From assembly GCF_004167665.1 (NCBI RefSeq), contig NZ_SEWE01000005.1:62001-126000 (forward strand): a stretch of 64,000 nt of DNA, in the 5' to 3' direction. The notes under the pieces were generated by a model, which did no database searches, was not told the origin of the DNA, and was given only the letters and a program-made list of their open reading frames with translations. This document shows, piece after piece, positions 32,623-42,021 of the stretch. How positions within the stretch are numbered: the stretch's first letter is position 1; each line of letters begins with the position of its first letter. Origin of the DNA: Hymenobacter persicinus (GTDB lineage: Bacteria > Bacteroidota > Bacteroidia > Cytophagales > Hymenobacteraceae). The position numbers and the translations under genes are program-made.

Positions 32623-35412
32623 CTATTTCACGTTGACGAGCAGGCCCAGGTAGGCCAGCCGCCCGATCTGCGGGCCGCCGATGATCTGAATGTTGCGGGC
32701 ATCGAAGGCATTCGAAACGCCGGCCTGCAGCGTGGTAGCCAACTTGGGCACCGTGTAGCCCAGGTAGGCGTCGGCGGTACGGTAGGTCTGGATCTGGCCG
32801 GTGGCGAAGGGCATTTCCTGCTGGTGGCCCTGCACCCAGCGGTAGCTCAGCGAATACGACAGGTTGGTGAGCACCGTACCCGAGGCGCCCAGGTTGTACT
32901 TGTGCTTGGGCGTGTTGAAGAACGTGCGGAAGCCGGCAGGCAGGTTGCTGCGGTCCAGCACGTTGAGCGAGTAGTTGCCGCTCAGGTTCAACGCCTTGCT
33001 CACGTAATACGTCAGGCCGAACGTGGCGCCCTGGGTGCGCACCTCCTGGCTGTTGTTGTAGGAAGCGTAGATGATGCGCGCCGGCGACTTGCTGCCATCC
33101 GTGAAGCCCGAGGCCAGGCCGGCATTCACCTGGGCCGGGGTGGGCCGGGTGCCATCCACATTGCCCACGAAGGCCGTGCCCCCGATAAAGTCGGAGTAGC
33201 GGCTGCGGAAGTAGCTCAGGTCGAGGTACAGGTTTTTCACGATGCCGCCCTTGTAGCCCACTTCCACGGTGTTCACGCGCTCCAGCTTGAGCTTGTTGAG
33301 CGTCAGCTCGTAGCCCGCCAGCGACGTGCCGGGCACGTAGGCCTGGCCGGCGGCGTTGGTGAAGCTGTAGCCCTGGAAGCCGTTGCCCACGTTGCCCAGC
33401 AGGATGAAGGTGCCCACGTCGGAGCGCAGGTACTGGTCGGTCTGGGAAGGGCTGCGGAAGGCCTGGCCGTAGCTCGCGCGGAAGTTGTGCTGCTTAAGCT
33501 CCCCGAGCGAGTACACCACCGCGGCCCGGGGCGAAAACGAGGGGTCGAAGTTCTTGAAGTGGTCGAGGCGGCCGGCGAAGGACAGCTTCAGGCGCTCTTC
33601 GAGCAGGGTTTGGGTCACCTGAGCGTAAGCGCCGTACTCACGGTTGATGATGCGCTGGTTGTCGGTGTCGTCAAACAGCTTGCCGCCCGAGCCCAGGTGG
33701 TATTCGCGGTAGGCCCCGCCCAACGTCAGGTTGGTGCCCACGTCGGAAATGCGGAAGCTGCGCTGAGCGCTGATATCGTTCAGGAAAGAGTTGAAGTTCT
33801 GCTGGGCGCCGCGGCCGGGCTGGTCGTCGGTGGAAATCTTCTCGCGCAGGGTGGCAAAGCGCGGGTCCGAGCTTTTGAGCTGGGTGGCATCGGCCGCGGC
33901 TTTGGCGGCGGCCTGGGCATCGGCGGGGCTTAGCTTCAGGTCCCGGGCCTGGTTGTAGGCCTGGTTGTAGACGTAGAAATACTGCTGGTAGTACTTCGTG
34001 GTGCCGCCCTCGGTGGTGGGCGAGTTCAGCAGCTGGGCGCTGAGCTGGGTCAGCTCGTAGCTGTTGCCGGTGAAGTCCTCGGTGGAATAGGCCCGGATAA
34101 AGCCCTTTTCGCTCTTCAGCTCGGCCCGGTACTGGTTCGTGCCCAGGCCCTTGATGCGGAAGCGGCTCAGGTTCTGGTAGGTGGCCGTGCCCACGCCGCG
34201 CTTGGCTTCCAGGGTCAGCTTCAAATCGTCCTTAATCAGGTACGACACCGCGCCCTGCAGGCGGTACGAGCGGGTTTTCTGGTCGGGGCCAATCAGCTCC
34301 CGCTCCGTGAAGCCGGGCATGTACACCGTCTTGCCGTAGAGCTCCGGGTTCACCTTGTAGCCAATGGCCGGCTGGTCCTGGTAGGGCGTGTACACGTTGC
34401 TGATTTCGCCGTAGCGGTTCACCGCGTCGTAGCCCAGCGAGGAGCCGGTCGGGTTCACGCTCGAGCCGTTGGCGTTATAGTTGTCGGCAATCCAGTCCTG
34501 GGCCTGGAAGGCGCTGGCGGTGAGCTTGACGGCGAACTTCTCCCCGAACTTCTTGGCGTAGCGCAGCTGGCCGTCGAGCAGGTTCCGCTCCCCGCCGCGC
34601 AGGCGCACGCTCAGCCCGTCGTACACGAAGGGGTCCTTGGAGTTGAACAGCACCACCCCGCTCAGGGCATTGGAGCCGTACAGGGCCGAGGCCGGGCCGT
34701 GGATAATTTCGATGCTTTCCATGTCGAGCTCCGGAATGCCGACCAGGTTGCCGGGGCTCAGGTTGAGCGAGGGCAGGGCCGTGTCCATGTAGTCGACGAG
34801 CTGAATCACGCGCTCCGACTTGGCCGTGTTGAAGCCCCGGGTGCTGACGGAGGTAAACAGCATGGAAGCCGAGTTCACGTCGATGCCGGGCAGGCTGCCC
34901 AGGCCGGCCAGGATTTCGGGCGTGCTGATGCGCTTGATCTGCTCGGCCGACACCTTGTCGATGGTCACCGGGGCGCGCAGGATGCTTTCCTCCACCCGGG
35001 AGGCCGACACGACGGTTTCGGTCAGCAGGTTGGCGCTGCGCACCAACGACACGCTGAGCAGGTTGTCGGCCTTGGTGAGCTGCACGGTCTGGGACTCGTA
35101 GCCCACGTAGGCCACTACCAGCTCCACGGGGCCATTGCCGAAGGAGGCGTTCAGGCTGAACTTACCGAACTGGTTGGTGCTGGTCCCGATAAAGGTGCCC
35201 TTGATGAAGACGGTGGCGCCGGGCAGCGGCTCCCCGGCGTCGGTGAGTACGACGCCGCCTACGGAAGCCTCGGCGGGGTCGGTGCTGGGCGTCGACGCCG
35301 TTTTACGCTTGGTGGGGGCCGCCTGGGGCTTGCCGCCCCCGGTCGGGGCAGCGGCCAGGGGCGGCGCCTGCAGGAGGGCCGCCACCAGCAAAGCCGAATA
35401 AACTTGTTGCAT
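32623..35412 (-). CDS. TonB-dependent receptor with carboxypeptidase-like regulatory domain
   Basis: A 929-aa outer-membrane receptor. After a signal peptide (MQQVYSALLVAALLQAPPLAAA) and a proline-rich linker comes a CarboxypepD_reg-like domain (GGVVLTDAGEPLPGATVFIKG, about 50-135). Then the plug (ETVVSASRVEESILRAP, NSASMLFTSVSTRGF, IEIIHGPASALYGSNALSG) and a 22-strand barrel ending ...IGRLAYLGLLVNVK with a terminal hydrophobic strand. ATG 35412 is chosen; the open frame runs on only because it is antisense to bioB. The substrate (siderophore, vitamin or glycan) is not readable; being divergent from the biotin genes makes a vitamin possible. Confidence 0.9.
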   Translation of the reverse strand: MQQVYSALLVAALLQAPPLAAAPTGGGKPQAAPTKRKTASTPSTDPAEASVGGVVLTDAGEPLPGATVFIKGTFIGTSTNQFGKFSLNASFGNGPVELVVAYVGYESQTVQLTKADNLLSVSLVRSANLLTETVVSASRVEESILRAPVTIDKVSAEQIKRISTPEILAGLGSLPGIDVNSASMLFTSVSTRGFNTAKSERVIQLVDYMDTALPSLNLSPGNLVGIPELDMESIEIIHGPASALYGSNALSGVVLFNSKDPFVYDGLSVRLRGGERNLLDGQLRYAKKFGEKFAVKLTASAFQAQDWIADNYNANGSSVNPTGSSLGYDAVNRYGEISNVYTPYQDQPAIGYKVNPELYGKTVYMPGFTERELIGPDQKTRSYRLQGAVSYLIKDDLKLTLEAKRGVGTATYQNLSRFRIKGLGTNQYRAELKSEKGFIRAYSTEDFTGNSYELTQLSAQLLNSPTTEGGTTKYYQQYFYVYNQAYNQARDLKLSPADAQAAAKAAADATQLKSSDPRFATLREKISTDDQPGRGAQQNFNSFLNDISAQRSFRISDVGTNLTLGGAYREYHLGSGGKLFDDTDNQRIINREYGAYAQVTQTLLEERLKLSFAGRLDHFKNFDPSFSPRAAVVYSLGELKQHNFRASYGQAFRSPSQTDQYLRSDVGTFILLGNVGNGFQGYSFTNAAGQAYVPGTSLAGYELTLNKLKLERVNTVEVGYKGGIVKNLYLDLSYFRSRYSDFIGGTAFVGNVDGTRPTPAQVNAGLASGFTDGSKSPARIIYASYNNSQEVRTQGATFGLTYYVSKALNLSGNYSLNVLDRSNLPAGFRTFFNTPKHKYNLGASGTVLTNLSYSLSYRWVQGHQQEMPFATGQIQTYRTADAYLGYTVPKLATTLQAGVSNAFDARNIQIIGGPQIGRLAYLGLLVNVK

Positions 35413-35721
35413 GTGGTGTGAAATAGGTAGGTCAGAAAGATCAAAACTACCTGGTCGGCCCGGCTGCTGACGGGCCTTCTGCGCCAATGGCGGGTTTGAC
35501 GCTGCCAACGGCGCCCCAGCCTCGCTCAACGGCGGGCCCGGCCGGGTGATTTTGCCCTTCACTTCCAGCCCTCCAGCCCGGAGCGGGCACTTTACCGACG
35601 AGTTTAGGCGCCGCGTAAGCGGGCTGCCGCGTATCTTGCGGCCCCGCGGGCAGCGGTTGCGCCGAAATGCGCTGCCCCTGCCCGCGTCCCACTGCCCCAT
35701 CCCACGACCAATTCTTCCCAT
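35413..35721. promoter_or_regulatory. Divergent promoter region: TonB receptor and biotin genes
   Basis: A 309-bp gene-free stretch. On the minus strand TAGTTTTG (35442-35449) is a perfect -7 box for the receptor, giving a leader near 25 nt. On the plus strand TATCTTGC (35632-35639) is a -7-like box for bioB with a leader of about 80 nt. I found no BirA- or BioR-type palindrome. Confidence 0.5.
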
Positions 35722-36729
35722 ATGCTGCTCCGTACCGACTGGACTCTCGACGAAGTAAACGCCATCTACCACCTGCCCGTGCTGGAGCTGGTGACCCGCG
35801 CGGCCGCCATTCACGCCCAAACCCAGGCCACGGGTGAAGTACAGGTCTGCACCCTGCTCAGCGTCAAGACCGGCGGCTGCCCCGAGGACTGCGCCTACTG
35901 CCCCCAGGCCGCCCGCTACCACACTGGCGTGCAGGCCCACAAGCTGCTGCCCGACGCCGAAGTGCTGGCCTCGGCCCAGCGCGCCAAGGACGCCGGCTCC
36001 ACCCGCTTCTGCATGGGCGCCGCCTGGCGCGAAATCCGCGACAACCGGGACTTCGACCGGGTACTGGGCATGGTCGAGCAGGTCAACGGCCTGGGCCTGG
36101 AAGTGTGCTGCACCCTGGGCATGCTCAACGAGTACCAGGCCGAGCGCCTCAAGCAGGCCGGCCTCTACGCCTACAACCACAACCTCGACACCAGCCGGGA
36201 GCACTATGACGACATCATCACCACCCGCACCTACGACGACCGGCTCAACACCCTGGAGCACGTGCGCAAGGCCGGCATTTCGGTGTGCTCGGGCGGTATC
36301 ATCGGCCTGGGCGAAACCGACGAGGACCGCGTGGCCATGCTCCACACCCTGGCCACGCTGCCCGCCCACCCCGAATCGGTGCCGGTGAATGCGCTGGTGC
36401 CGGTGCAGGGCACGCCCCTGGCCGACCAGCCCCGCGTCAGCGTCTGGGAGATGCTGCGCATGATTGGCACGGCCCGCATTCTGATGCCTCACACGATGGT
36501 GCGCCTCTCGGCCGGCCGCCAGGAAATGCCCGTGACGGAGCAGGCTCTGTGCTTCCTGGCCGGTGCCAACTCCATCTTCTCGGGCGAGAAGCTGCTGACC
36601 ACGCCCAACCCCGACTTCGACGCCGACCAGCAGATGTTTGCCCTGCTGGGCCTGACGCCCCGCAAGTCGTTCAAGGACGTGCCCGAGGGTGCCACGGTGC
36701 TGGGCAAAACGGCCGTCGTTGAAGCCTAA
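35722..36729 (+). CDS. bioB: Biotin synthase
   Basis: A 335-aa radical-SAM enzyme that inserts sulfur into dethiobiotin. The cluster motif is CPEDCAYC with Cys53, Cys57 and Cys60, preceded by LLSVKTGG, and later [36 protein letters not shown] and RLSAGR, all typical. The second cluster Cys is in FCMGAAWR and CCTLGML. First gene of the biotin cluster; a hairpin with a T-run follows it (36748-36784). Confidence 0.97.
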   Translation: MLLRTDWTLDEVNAIYHLPVLELVTRAAAIHAQTQATGEVQVCTLLSVKTGGCPEDCAYCPQAARYHTGVQAHKLLPDAEVLASAQRAKDAGSTRFCMGAAWREIRDNRDFDRVLGMVEQVNGLGLEVCCTLGMLNEYQAERLKQAGLYAYNHNLDTSREHYDDIITTRTYDDRLNTLEHVRKAGISVCSGGIIGLGETDEDRVAMLHTLATLPAHPESVPVNALVPVQGTPLADQPRVSVWEMLRMIGTARILMPHTMVRLSAGRQEMPVTEQALCFLAGANSIFSGEKLLTTPNPDFDADQQMFALLGLTPRKSFKDVPEGATVLGKTAVVEA

Positions 36730-36747
36730 GTTCTAGCCTTGCCTGCC

Positions 36748-36784
36748 AGCGCCCCTTTTTGCAAAAAGAGGGGCGCTGATTTTT
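36748..36784 (+). terminator. Hairpin between bioB and bioF
   Basis: agcgccccttttt (36748-36760) pairs with aaaaagaggggcgct (36763-36777) with a small bulge, followed by gattttttag. It should reduce transcription from bioB into bioF, so a partial terminator. Confidence 0.72.
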
Positions 36785-36803
36785 TAGCCTGGTTTCCCGC
36801 CGC

Positions 36804-37937
36804 ATGTTTTCCTCTCCCCTGCACCAGCGCCTGCACGCCGAGCTCCTCCGGCGCGACGCCCACGGCACCCGCCGCCGCCTGCCCCCGCCGGCGGCCGGCC
36901 TGGTCGACTTCAGCTCCAACGACTACCTGGGTTTGAGCCGGCACCCGGCCATACAGGACGCGGTGCAGCAGGCGGCCGCGGAACCCGCTGGCAGCACCGG
37001 CAGCCGGCTGCTGACCGGCAACTCTGCCGCCGCCGAGGCGCTGGAAACCACACTGGCCCGGTTTCACGGGGCCGAGGCCGCGCTGCTGTTCAACTCCGGC
37101 TACACGGCCAACCTGGGTTTTTTCAGCGCCGTACCCCGCCGCGGCGACACGATTTTCTACGATGAAGCCAGCCACGCCTCGGTCAAGGAAGGTATCCGGG
37201 CCAGCTTTGCCACGGCCTACAGCTTCCGGCATAATGACTTAACTGACCTGGAGCGTAAGCTACAACGAGCAATGGGCGCGGTGTTCGTGGCCGTGGAGTC
37301 GCTGTATTCGATGGATGGTGACTTGGCCCCGCTGCCGGAGTTGGCCGCCTTCTGCCGGGCGCGCGGGCTGCACCTGGTCGTCGACGAGGCCCACTCCAAC
37401 GGCATTTACGGCCCCGGCGGCGAAGGACTGGTGACGGCGCTGGGCCTCGAAGCCGACGTGTTTGCCCGCATCCTGACCTTTGGCAAGGCCTTGGGCAACC
37501 AGGGGGCGGCTGTGGCCGGGCCGGCCGTGCTGCGCGACTACCTGCTCAACTTCAGCCGGCCGTTTATCTACACCACGGCCCTGCCCCCGCTGACTGTTGC
37601 CGCCCTCTCGGCTGCCTACGAGCTGCTGCCTACGCTGGACGCCGAGCGGGCCCGGCTGTCGGCCCTTTCCGACTACCTCAAGGCCACGCTCAACGCCGTA
37701 CCCGGCCTGCGCGTGCCCACAGCCAGCCACGTCATTCACCCGGTCTTCTTCACGGAAAATCCGGGGCCGGCACAAGTTCGGCGGGTGGCTGCCGCTGCCC
37801 AGGCCGCCGGCTTCGACGTGCGCGCCATTGTGGCCCCCACCGTGCCCGCCGGCACCGAGCGGCTCCGGCTGATTGTGCATTCATACAATACGGAGGCGGA
37901 AATTGATGGGCTAGCGCGGGTGCTGGGCAGGTTTTAG
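36804..37937 (+). CDS. bioF: 8-amino-7-oxononanoate synthase
   Basis: A 377-aa PLP enzyme that condenses pimeloyl-thioester with alanine. Motifs: DFSSNDYLGLSRHP, GSTGSRLLTGN, HFDEASH-type FYDEASHASV, VDEAHSNGIYGP, and the PLP lysine Lys228 in LTFGKALG. The alpha-oxoamine synthase family also includes 2-amino-3-ketobutyrate ligase, but neighbouring bioB, bioD and bioA settle the call. Confidence 0.95.
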   Translation: MFSSPLHQRLHAELLRRDAHGTRRRLPPPAAGLVDFSSNDYLGLSRHPAIQDAVQQAAAEPAGSTGSRLLTGNSAAAEALETTLARFHGAEAALLFNSGYTANLGFFSAVPRRGDTIFYDEASHASVKEGIRASFATAYSFRHNDLTDLERKLQRAMGAVFVAVESLYSMDGDLAPLPELAAFCRARGLHLVVDEAHSNGIYGPGGEGLVTALGLEADVFARILTFGKALGNQGAAVAGPAVLRDYLLNFSRPFIYTTALPPLTVAALSAAYELLPTLDAERARLSALSDYLKATLNAVPGLRVPTASHVIHPVFFTENPGPAQVRRVAAAAQAAGFDVRAIVAPTVPAGTERLRLIVHSYNTEAEIDGLARVLGRF

Positions 37938-37960
37938 CGAAGCCTACTACTATCTAACCG

Positions 37961-38635
37961 ATGAAGATGCGAAAAATAAGAGGCATGAAGCGCAGGCATA
38001 AATCCATTGAAAAATGGATAGTCGATAACATGCCTTTTAGATATGATTTACTCGAAACATATAAGGAGGACCATTGTGACATTGTCGTTCATCCTTGGTG
38101 TGACTTATCTATGACAGGCAGCATAATTCCACCAGCAAAAGGAAAAACTAAGCTTTTGATGATTCAAGGCTTAACCAGAATATACTTTGCGTGGAAAGAA
38201 CAATTAGAAGTCTCACAACAAGATTATTATTTAAAAATATGGTTGTTCAATGCTAGGTTTGATCTATCCCGCGTTGTGTGCGCTGTAGGAGAGAGCAAGG
38301 ATTTCTATGAAAAACAGCTGGAGGGGGTGAAGGATGAATATCTGCCAACGAACACATTCTCAAACGCGCATTCGTTAATGTCAAATTTCTCCTGGCAGCG
38401 CAAAGATGACAATGACTGCTACAGCAACAATGATTTGGCAAGCCCGGAAGACTATTCCAGCATCGATGACTATCTGAAACAAGAAAATTGGTTTAACAAA
38501 CTATTGAAAAAACCCCATACTACTACCCTACTCGGAGACGCAAAAGGCAATTTCACGGAAGCACACTGTTTTCACCGTGGCGACATTTGGATTGGAGGCA
38601 CAGAACAGGGCATCAAATCACAAGGCATTAAGTAA
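37961..38635 (+). CDS. AT-rich orphan inside the biotin cluster
   Basis: A 224-aa protein unlike its surroundings: AT-rich DNA, AAA/AAT-biased codons, Lys/Asn/Ser-rich. No signal peptide or membrane segment. Visible blocks are HPWCDLSMTGSIIPPAKG, LLMIQGLTRIYFAWKEQL and FHRGDIWIGGTEQ. It begins 23 bp after bioF and ends 19 bp before the bioD start, so it is embedded in the operon. I do not recognise the family. Composition suggests recent arrival. Confidence 0.7.
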   Translation: MKMRKIRGMKRRHKSIEKWIVDNMPFRYDLLETYKEDHCDIVVHPWCDLSMTGSIIPPAKGKTKLLMIQGLTRIYFAWKEQLEVSQQDYYLKIWLFNARFDLSRVVCAVGESKDFYEKQLEGVKDEYLPTNTFSNAHSLMSNFSWQRKDDNDCYSNNDLASPEDYSSIDDYLKQENWFNKLLKKPHTTTLLGDAKGNFTEAHCFHRGDIWIGGTEQGIKSQGIK

Positions 38636-38654
38636 ACGCTGACATTAACAGCTT

Positions 38655-39284
38655 TTGGAACGACTCTTCATCACCGGCATCGGCACCGACGTGGGTAAAA
38701 CCCTGGTAGCCGCCATTCTTACCGAGGCCCTGCAGGCTGATTACTGGAAGCCCGTGCAGGCCGGCCTGACGCCCGCCACCGACGCGGGCACCGTGCGCAG
38801 TCTGGTACAGAACCCGGTCAGCCGCTTCTGGCCCGAGCGGTACCGGCTGCAGCTGCCGGCCTCGCCCCACGCCGCTGCCGCCGCCGAAAGCCTCACCCTG
38901 CGGCCCGAGGATTTTGAGCTGCCCGAAACCACGAACCACTTGGTCGTGGAAGGCGCGGGCGGCTTGCTGGTGCCCCTGGCGCCGGGCTTTCTGGTGGCCG
39001 ACCTGATGCAGCAGCTGGCCCTGGACGTGGTAGTAGTGTCGCGCAACTACCTGGGCAGCATCAACCACACCCTGCTCACGCTCGAAGCCCTGCACGCCCG
39101 GGGGCTGCGGGTGCGCGGACTGGTCTTCAACGGGGAGCCCACGCCTGCCACCGAAAGCTTCATCCGGGAGCACACCGGCGTGCCCATTATGCCCCGGCTG
39201 CGCCCCGAAACTGACGTTTCGCCGGCCGTCGTGAGCCGGTACGCGGCAGAATTCCGGGCCTGGCTGGAAAATTCGGCGTCCTGA
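38655..39284 (+). CDS. bioD: Dethiobiotin synthetase
   Basis: A 209-aa ATP-dependent carboxylase that closes the ureido ring of biotin. The P-loop GTDVGKT is at 10-16 (Lys15), with KPVQAGL and VVEGAGGLLVPL as the Mg/DAPA motifs, and FNGEP near the base-binding site. The start is a TTG: an in-frame stop (38646-38648) lies three codons upstream and no ATG or GTG is available, so the AT-rich gene may have replaced the native start. Confidence 0.95.
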   Translation: MERLFITGIGTDVGKTLVAAILTEALQADYWKPVQAGLTPATDAGTVRSLVQNPVSRFWPERYRLQLPASPHAAAAAESLTLRPEDFELPETTNHLVVEGAGGLLVPLAPGFLVADLMQQLALDVVVVSRNYLGSINHTLLTLEALHARGLRVRGLVFNGEPTPATESFIREHTGVPIMPRLRPETDVSPAVVSRYAAEFRAWLENSAS

Positions 39285-39389
39285 TGCGCCGGGTTACTTC
39301 CCTTGCGTTCAGGGGGCTGGGCGGCCCGCACGGCCAAAACCCGCGAACCGGGGGCCGGTGGCCGTAACCCCGGGTGGCGTCGGCGGTTG

Positions 39390-39397
39390 TAGCTTTG
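39390..39397 (+). promoter_or_regulatory. -7-like box ahead of bioA
   Basis: TAGCTTTG is a perfect TAnnTTTG 23 bp before the GTG start at 39421, in the 136-bp gap between bioD and bioA. No clear -33. A second, weaker TTGCTTTG (39411-39418) ends two bases before the start. Confidence 0.4.
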
Positions 39398-39420
39398 CCT
39401 TTCCCCAGCGTTGCTTTGCC

Positions 39421-40752
39421 GTGAACCCAGCCCTTTCCCTTGCCGCCCGCGACCACGCCGTCTTGTGGCACCCCTACACCCAGATGCAAACCGCGCCCTT
39501 GCCCATTCCCATCGTGCGGGGTGAGGGCAGCTGGCTCGTGGCCGAAGACGGCACCCGCTACCTCGACGGCATTTCCTCTTGGTGGGTGAACCTGCACGGC
39601 CACGCCCACCCCCACATTGCCCAGCGCGTGAGCGAGCAGCTGAGCACTCTGGAGCACGTGCTGTTTGCCGGCTTCACCCACCCCAGCGCCGTGGAGCTGG
39701 CCGAACAGCTGCTCGAGATTCTGCCCGCCAACCAAGCCCGGGTGTTTTACTCCGACAATGGCTCGACGGCGGTGGAAGTGGCCCTCAAGATGGTGCTGCA
39801 ATACTTCCACAACCTGGGGCAGCCCCAGCGCCGCACCTTTCTCTGCTTCCAGAACTCCTACCACGGCGACACCTTCGGGGCCATGGCCGTCAGTAGCCGC
39901 GGGGTTTTCACCGAGCCGTTCTGGCCCCTGCTCTTCGACGTGGAGTTTGTGGAAGTGCCGGTGCCGGGCCGGGAAGCCGAAGCCCTGCGCCAGCTCGACG
40001 CCCTGCTGCTCCGCCCCGACGTGGCCGGGTTTATCTTCGAGCCCCTGGTGCTGGGCACGGCCGGTATGGTCATGTACGAGCCCACGGTGCTAAGCGAAAT
40101 GCTGGACCGCTGCCACCGGGCCGGCGTGCTCTGCATTGCCGACGAAGTCATGACCGGATTCGGGCGCACCGGGCCGCTGTTTGCCAGTGAGTTGCTGAGT
40201 GAGCAGCCCGACATCATGTGCTTTTCCAAGGGCCTGACCGGGGGTACCCTGGCCATGGGCCTGACCACCTGCGCGGCGCCCATCTACGAAGCTTTCCTGA
40301 GCTACGACAAGATGCGGGCCCTGTTTCACGGCCACTCCTACACCGCTAACCCCGTAGCCTGCGCCGCCGCCCTGGCCAGCTTAGAGCTGACCCGGGCCGA
40401 GGAATGCACCCGCCAGCGCCAGCGCCTTGAAGCCAGCCACGCCGCTTTCCGCCGCGAAATCGAGGAGCAGCCGGGGATTCGGGCCGTGCGGCACCGGGGC
40501 ACCATCCTGGCCGTGGAGTACGACCCCGGCGAGGGCACCAGCTACTTCAGCCGCCTGCGCGACGCCTTCTACCAGCTCGCCCTCGACAGCCACGTGGTGC
40601 TGCGCCCCCTGGGCAACGTGGTGTACCTGCTGCCGCCCTACTGCACCACCACCGCCGAGCTGGAGCTGCTCTACGCCGTGCTGCGCCGCATGCGGGAGCT
40701 GGTGCTCGACTTTACCCCCGCGCCCAATCTGCCCGAAATTCTGCATGACTAA
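39421..40752 (+). CDS. bioA: Adenosylmethionine-8-amino-7-oxononanoate aminotransferase
   Basis: A 443-aa class III PLP aminotransferase converting KAPA to DAPA. Signatures: HPYTQMQTAP at 17-26, FYSDNGSTAVEVALKM, SYHGDTFGAM, FEPLVLGTAGM, ADEVMTGFGRTG and PLP lysine Lys270 in CFSKGLTGG. The GTG at 39421 starts MNPALSLAARD, the best family alignment; an upstream GTG at 39358 would add 21 odd residues. The final codons overlap the ketosynthase start by eight bases. Confidence 0.95.
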   Translation: MNPALSLAARDHAVLWHPYTQMQTAPLPIPIVRGEGSWLVAEDGTRYLDGISSWWVNLHGHAHPHIAQRVSEQLSTLEHVLFAGFTHPSAVELAEQLLEILPANQARVFYSDNGSTAVEVALKMVLQYFHNLGQPQRRTFLCFQNSYHGDTFGAMAVSSRGVFTEPFWPLLFDVEFVEVPVPGREAEALRQLDALLLRPDVAGFIFEPLVLGTAGMVMYEPTVLSEMLDRCHRAGVLCIADEVMTGFGRTGPLFASELLSEQPDIMCFSKGLTGGTLAMGLTTCAAPIYEAFLSYDKMRALFHGHSYTANPVACAAALASLELTRAEECTRQRQRLEASHAAFRREIEEQPGIRAVRHRGTILAVEYDPGEGTSYFSRLRDAFYQLALDSHVVLRPLGNVVYLLPPYCTTTAELELLYAVLRRMRELVLDFTPAPNLPEILHD

Positions 40753-41995
40753 CCCCTTGCCTTCCGACGAGCTGATTCTGCTCCGCGGCCGGGGCCGGGT
40801 GTCGGCGTTGGGAATGGCGGCCGCGGCATACGCCGCGGGCCAGCCCGGTTTCGCGGCCCGGCCGCTGGGCGCCACCACGCTGGCTGCCGCCGCTGTGCCG
40901 TCCGAGGTGGAGACAGTGCTGGCCGCCCTGCGCAAAAGCCAGCCCGCCTACCGCCAGCTCGACCGTACCGTGCTGCTGGCCATCCTGGCCGCCCGGCAGG
41001 CCGCTGTAGAAGCCGGCTGGCACCTTGAGCAGGATGAGGTCTTGCTGGACCAAAAACTAAAAACCAATTCCCCAAAACCAGCCACTCTTGCCGTCAGCAT
41101 CGGCTCTTCCCGGGGCGCGACGGGTCGGACGGAGCACTACCACCACGAGTTTCTGACCACCGGCGACGTGGCCGCCGCGGCTTCCCCGCTGACTACCCTG
41201 GGCAACGTGGCCAGCTGGGTGGCCTACGATGCGGGCAGCGTGGGCGGGGCGGCGCTGAGTCATTCGAGCACCTGCAGCAGCGCGTTTCAGGCCCTGGGCA
41301 ACGCCCTGGCCTGGCTCCGGGCGGGTATGGCTGAGCGGTTTCTGGCCGGCGGCACCGAGGCCCCGCTCACCGACTTCACCCTGGCCCAGATGCACGCGCT
41401 GGGCATCTACTCGCCCTTCGCTGCCCCCGATTTTCCCTGCCGCCCCGGTGCCGGGCGCCCGTCCACGTTCGTGCTGGGCGAGGGTGCAGCGGTGTTTGCC
41501 CTGGAGAAAGTCGGCCGGGCGGCGCTGACGGCCCCGGCGCAGCGTGCGCCCCTCTTTGTGCTTGAAAGCGTGGGATTCGGCTTCGAGGCCATTGGCAGCA
41601 AAACCGGCCTTTCGCCCGACGGCCGGCACTTCCAGACCGCCATGCGCCAGGCCCTCCACCAAGCCGGCTGCGCCCCGGCCGCCGTGGACGCGGTGGTGCT
41701 ACACAGCCCCGGCACGCCCGCCGGCGACGCGGCCGAGCGGCAAGCCGTCAGGGCCGTATTTGGGGCTGAGCTGCCCGATTTAGTATCCAATAAATGGCTG
41801 CTGGGTCACACCCTGGGCGCTTCCGCTGCCCTCAGCCTCGACTTCGCCTGCCAGCTTCTCGCCACCCAAACCTGGCCTGCCCCGCCCTTCGCCACTGACC
41901 TCACGCCCGCACCAACCCGCCCGATTCGGCGGGTGCTGGTAAATGCGGTGGGCTTCGGCGGCAACGCGGCCAGCGCGCTGGTATCGGTGGTGTAG
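40745..41995 (+). CDS. Beta-ketoacyl synthase of the biotin cluster
   Basis: A 416-aa thiolase-fold ketosynthase. Catalytic residues are all visible: Cys177 (SSTCSSAF), His320 (LHSPGTPAGD), Lys350 and His355 (NKWLLGHTLGAS). The first 110 residues are shorter and more diverged than in FabF. The start overlaps bioA by eight bases, implying coupled translation. Without bioC, bioH or bioW here, it probably extends the chain that becomes the pimeloyl thioester. The only other reading, a stray fatty-acid or polyketide KS, is less likely in this position. Confidence 0.87.
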   Translation: MTNPLPSDELILLRGRGRVSALGMAAAAYAAGQPGFAARPLGATTLAAAAVPSEVETVLAALRKSQPAYRQLDRTVLLAILAARQAAVEAGWHLEQDEVLLDQKLKTNSPKPATLAVSIGSSRGATGRTEHYHHEFLTTGDVAAAASPLTTLGNVASWVAYDAGSVGGAALSHSSTCSSAFQALGNALAWLRAGMAERFLAGGTEAPLTDFTLAQMHALGIYSPFAAPDFPCRPGAGRPSTFVLGEGAAVFALEKVGRAALTAPAQRAPLFVLESVGFGFEAIGSKTGLSPDGRHFQTAMRQALHQAGCAPAAVDAVVLHSPGTPAGDAAERQAVRAVFGAELPDLVSNKWLLGHTLGASAALSLDFACQLLATQTWPAPPFATDLTPAPTRPIRRVLVNAVGFGGNAASALVSVV

Positions 41996-42021
41996 CCCGT
42001 CGGTAGCGCCAGTACCACACA

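Noticed and set aside
32017..33933. 638-aa plus-strand frame across the receptor gene
   Set aside because: It overlaps the end of a GNAT and the antisense of the TonB receptor, has no recognised domain and biased composition typical of a shadow frame.
35413..35721. BirA- or BioR-type operator for the biotin cluster
   Set aside because: I looked for long spaced palindromes of the TTGTAAAC type and found none; regulation is left open.
35413..36492. Long upstream extension of the TonB receptor frame
   Set aside because: The frame is open because it is antisense to bioB with its GC-skewed codons. The signal peptide and first conserved domain start at 35412.
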